From NCBI RefSeq assembly GCF_036387535.1, contig NZ_DASVTO010000130.1, positions 1-25,016 of the forward strand: a stretch of DNA of 25,016 nucleotides, given 5' to 3'. A program made the translations under genes and the position numbers. Shown piece by piece: positions 24,086 to 25,016 of this stretch; position 1 is the stretch's first letter, and the number at the start of each line of letters is the position of its first letter. The notes beneath the pieces were generated by a model, which saw nothing but the letters and a program-made list of their open reading frames with translations, was not told where the DNA came from and searched no databases. This DNA is from Sphingomonas_R sp036387535. GTDB lineage: Bacteria > Pseudomonadota > Alphaproteobacteria > Sphingomonadales > Sphingomonadaceae.

Positions 24086-24352
24086 ATGGACGTGCAGACC
24101 CGCATCAAACGCCAGCGTTTCCGGGCCTGGCACCGCGGCACGAAGGAAGCCGATCTGATGATCGGCGGCTTTTTCGATCGCGAACATGCCGGCTGGACCG
24201 CCGAACAGGTCGATTGGTTCGAAGCCCTTCTGGATGAGGAAGATGTCGAGATCATGGGTTGGGCGCTCCGCACCATCCCCGTGCCGCCGCGCTACGAAGG
24301 GCCGATGATGGAGCGGATGCGCCGGCTGGACTATATTCCCGTCGCGGAATGA
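24086..24352 (+). CDS. sdhE: FAD assembly factor SdhE
   Basis: This 88-residue protein of the SdhE/Sdh5 (DUF339) family promotes covalent flavin attachment to the succinate dehydrogenase subunit SdhA. The conserved RGxxE motif is RGTKE (17-21), followed by DLMIGGFFDREHAGWT and the ALLDEEDVEIMGW helix, all typical. The start at ATG 24086 has GGGA upstream; the longer open frame is antisense to recG. It precedes mfd on the same strand by 70 bases. The recG / sdhE-mfd order is common in Alphaproteobacteria. Confidence 0.95.
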   Translation: MDVQTRIKRQRFRAWHRGTKEADLMIGGFFDREHAGWTAEQVDWFEALLDEEDVEIMGWALRTIPVPPRYEGPMMERMRRLDYIPVAE

Positions 24353-24422
24353 TCCTTCCTGCCTTTTCGCCTCCCCCACCCGTTCGGAATCGGCATGACA
24401 TGCCGCCCAGCGAAAGTCCTGA

Positions 24423-25016
24423 ATGCCCGACCTTCATCGTATCCTGACGGCCAAGCGCCCCCTGACCCTGTCCGGCGTTCCGTCCGGTTTCCTGCCGTCC
24501 CTCGCCGCCGATCTCGCCCGCGCGGCAAAGGGGCGCGCGGTGCTGGTGACGTCGGACGAGGCGGCGATGCGGGCCGTCGCGGACGCCGCAATCTGGTTCG
24601 CGCCGGAACTGGAGGTGATGCAGTATCCGGCCTGGGATTGCCTGCCCTATGACCGCGCTTCGCCCTCGCTGCGTGTCACCTCGGAACGGCTCGCGGCGCT
24701 GCATGCGCTGCAGGTGAAGGGCACAAAGCCGCAACTGCTGGTCACTACCGCCAACGCCGCGACGCAGCGCACGCTGACACCGTTCCGGGTCCGGCAATTG
24801 GTGGCGAAGCTGGCACCCGGCGAACGCATCGGGCGGGACCGGTTGGCCGCCCTGTTGCAGGCGAATGGCTATGTCCGCACCGATACGGTCGCCGACGCCG
24901 GCGAATATGCGGTGCGCGGCGGGCTGGTCGATCTCATGCCGTCCGGGGCGCTCCATGCCCTGCGTCTCGACTTTTTCGGGGACGAGATCGAAAGCGTGCG
25001 CCAGTTCGACATCGCC
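24423..25016 (+). CDS. mfd: Transcription-repair coupling factor Mfd, N-terminal part (runs off right edge)
   Basis: The frame is open from ATG 24423 (behind GAAAG) to the window edge, 198 codons. The product begins MPDLHRILTAKRPLTLSG and contains VMQYPAWDCLPYDRASPS, RVTSERLAALHAL, VTTANAATQRTLTP, then GYVRTDTVADAGEYAVRGG and DLMPSGALHALRLDFFGDEIESVRQFD. These are the UvrB-like N-terminal domains of Mfd, which recruit UvrA after stalled RNA polymerase is removed from damaged DNA. The RNA-polymerase-binding and helicase domains lie beyond the window. The frame is undamaged. Confidence 0.95.
   Translation, partial: MPDLHRILTAKRPLTLSGVPSGFLPSLAADLARAAKGRAVLVTSDEAAMRAVADAAIWFAPELEVMQYPAWDCLPYDRASPSLRVTSERLAALHALQVKGTKPQLLVTTANAATQRTLTPFRVRQLVAKLAPGERIGRDRLAALLQANGYVRTDTVADAGEYAVRGGLVDLMPSGALHALRLDFFGDEIESVRQFDIA

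Noticed and set aside
22138..24237. Long rightward ORF of 699 codons
   Set aside because: It is antisense to recG, whose helicase motifs are complete; composition is that of a shadow frame.

Overview
The window looks like the chromosome of a sphingomonad (Sphingomonas or a close relative, Alphaproteobacteria). Support comes from the high GC of most genes, the divergent recG / sdhE-mfd arrangement at the right end, and a large exosortase A (XrtA)-type exopolysaccharide locus of the kind known from this group. The genus is inferred from protein character and gene order; no database search was run.

Positions 1-3221 form a lower-GC accessory patch. It holds the 5' end of an IS5-family transposase running off the left edge, a small broken ORF, a signal-peptide gene cut off by an insertion, a decayed IS3-family element (973-2271) with matching terminal inverted repeats, the C-terminal scrap of an IS630-like transposase, and a complete queuosine-precursor transporter gene (yhhQ/VUT family). 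That transporter abuts a second, host-like copy truncated at about position 3221, so the patch boundary falls inside a duplicated gene.

Positions 3222-21873 hold the XrtA/EPS locus in two divergent blocks that meet at 19036-19095. The leftward block runs: AMP-dependent acyl ligase, PLP-dependent decarboxylase, Wza-like export lipoprotein, Wzz-like chain-length protein, BY-kinase-type ATPase, outer-membrane beta-barrel protein, ExeA-like ATPase, polysaccharide deacetylase, FemAB-like protein, glycosyltransferase, exosortase A with a C-terminal EpsI domain, asparagine-synthetase-like amidotransferase, truncated transporter. Most junctions overlap (ATGA, GTGA, TGATG) or are only a few bases apart, which suggests translational coupling. 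The rightward block holds a second FemAB/BioF2-like acyltransferase, an acyl carrier protein with a TTG start, and two alpha/beta-hydrolase-fold proteins, one with Cys in the nucleophile position and one with no visible nucleophile.

Together the locus should make, modify and export a polysaccharide and supply the exosortase that processes PEP-CTERM proteins at the cell surface. The ligase, decarboxylase, ACP, acyltransferase and hydrolases look like a small carrier-protein module that activates an unknown acid or amino acid; its product is not known and is the most interesting open question here. Positions 21949-25016 are housekeeping: recG leftward, sdhE and the start of mfd rightward. No tRNA, rRNA or CRISPR array was seen.
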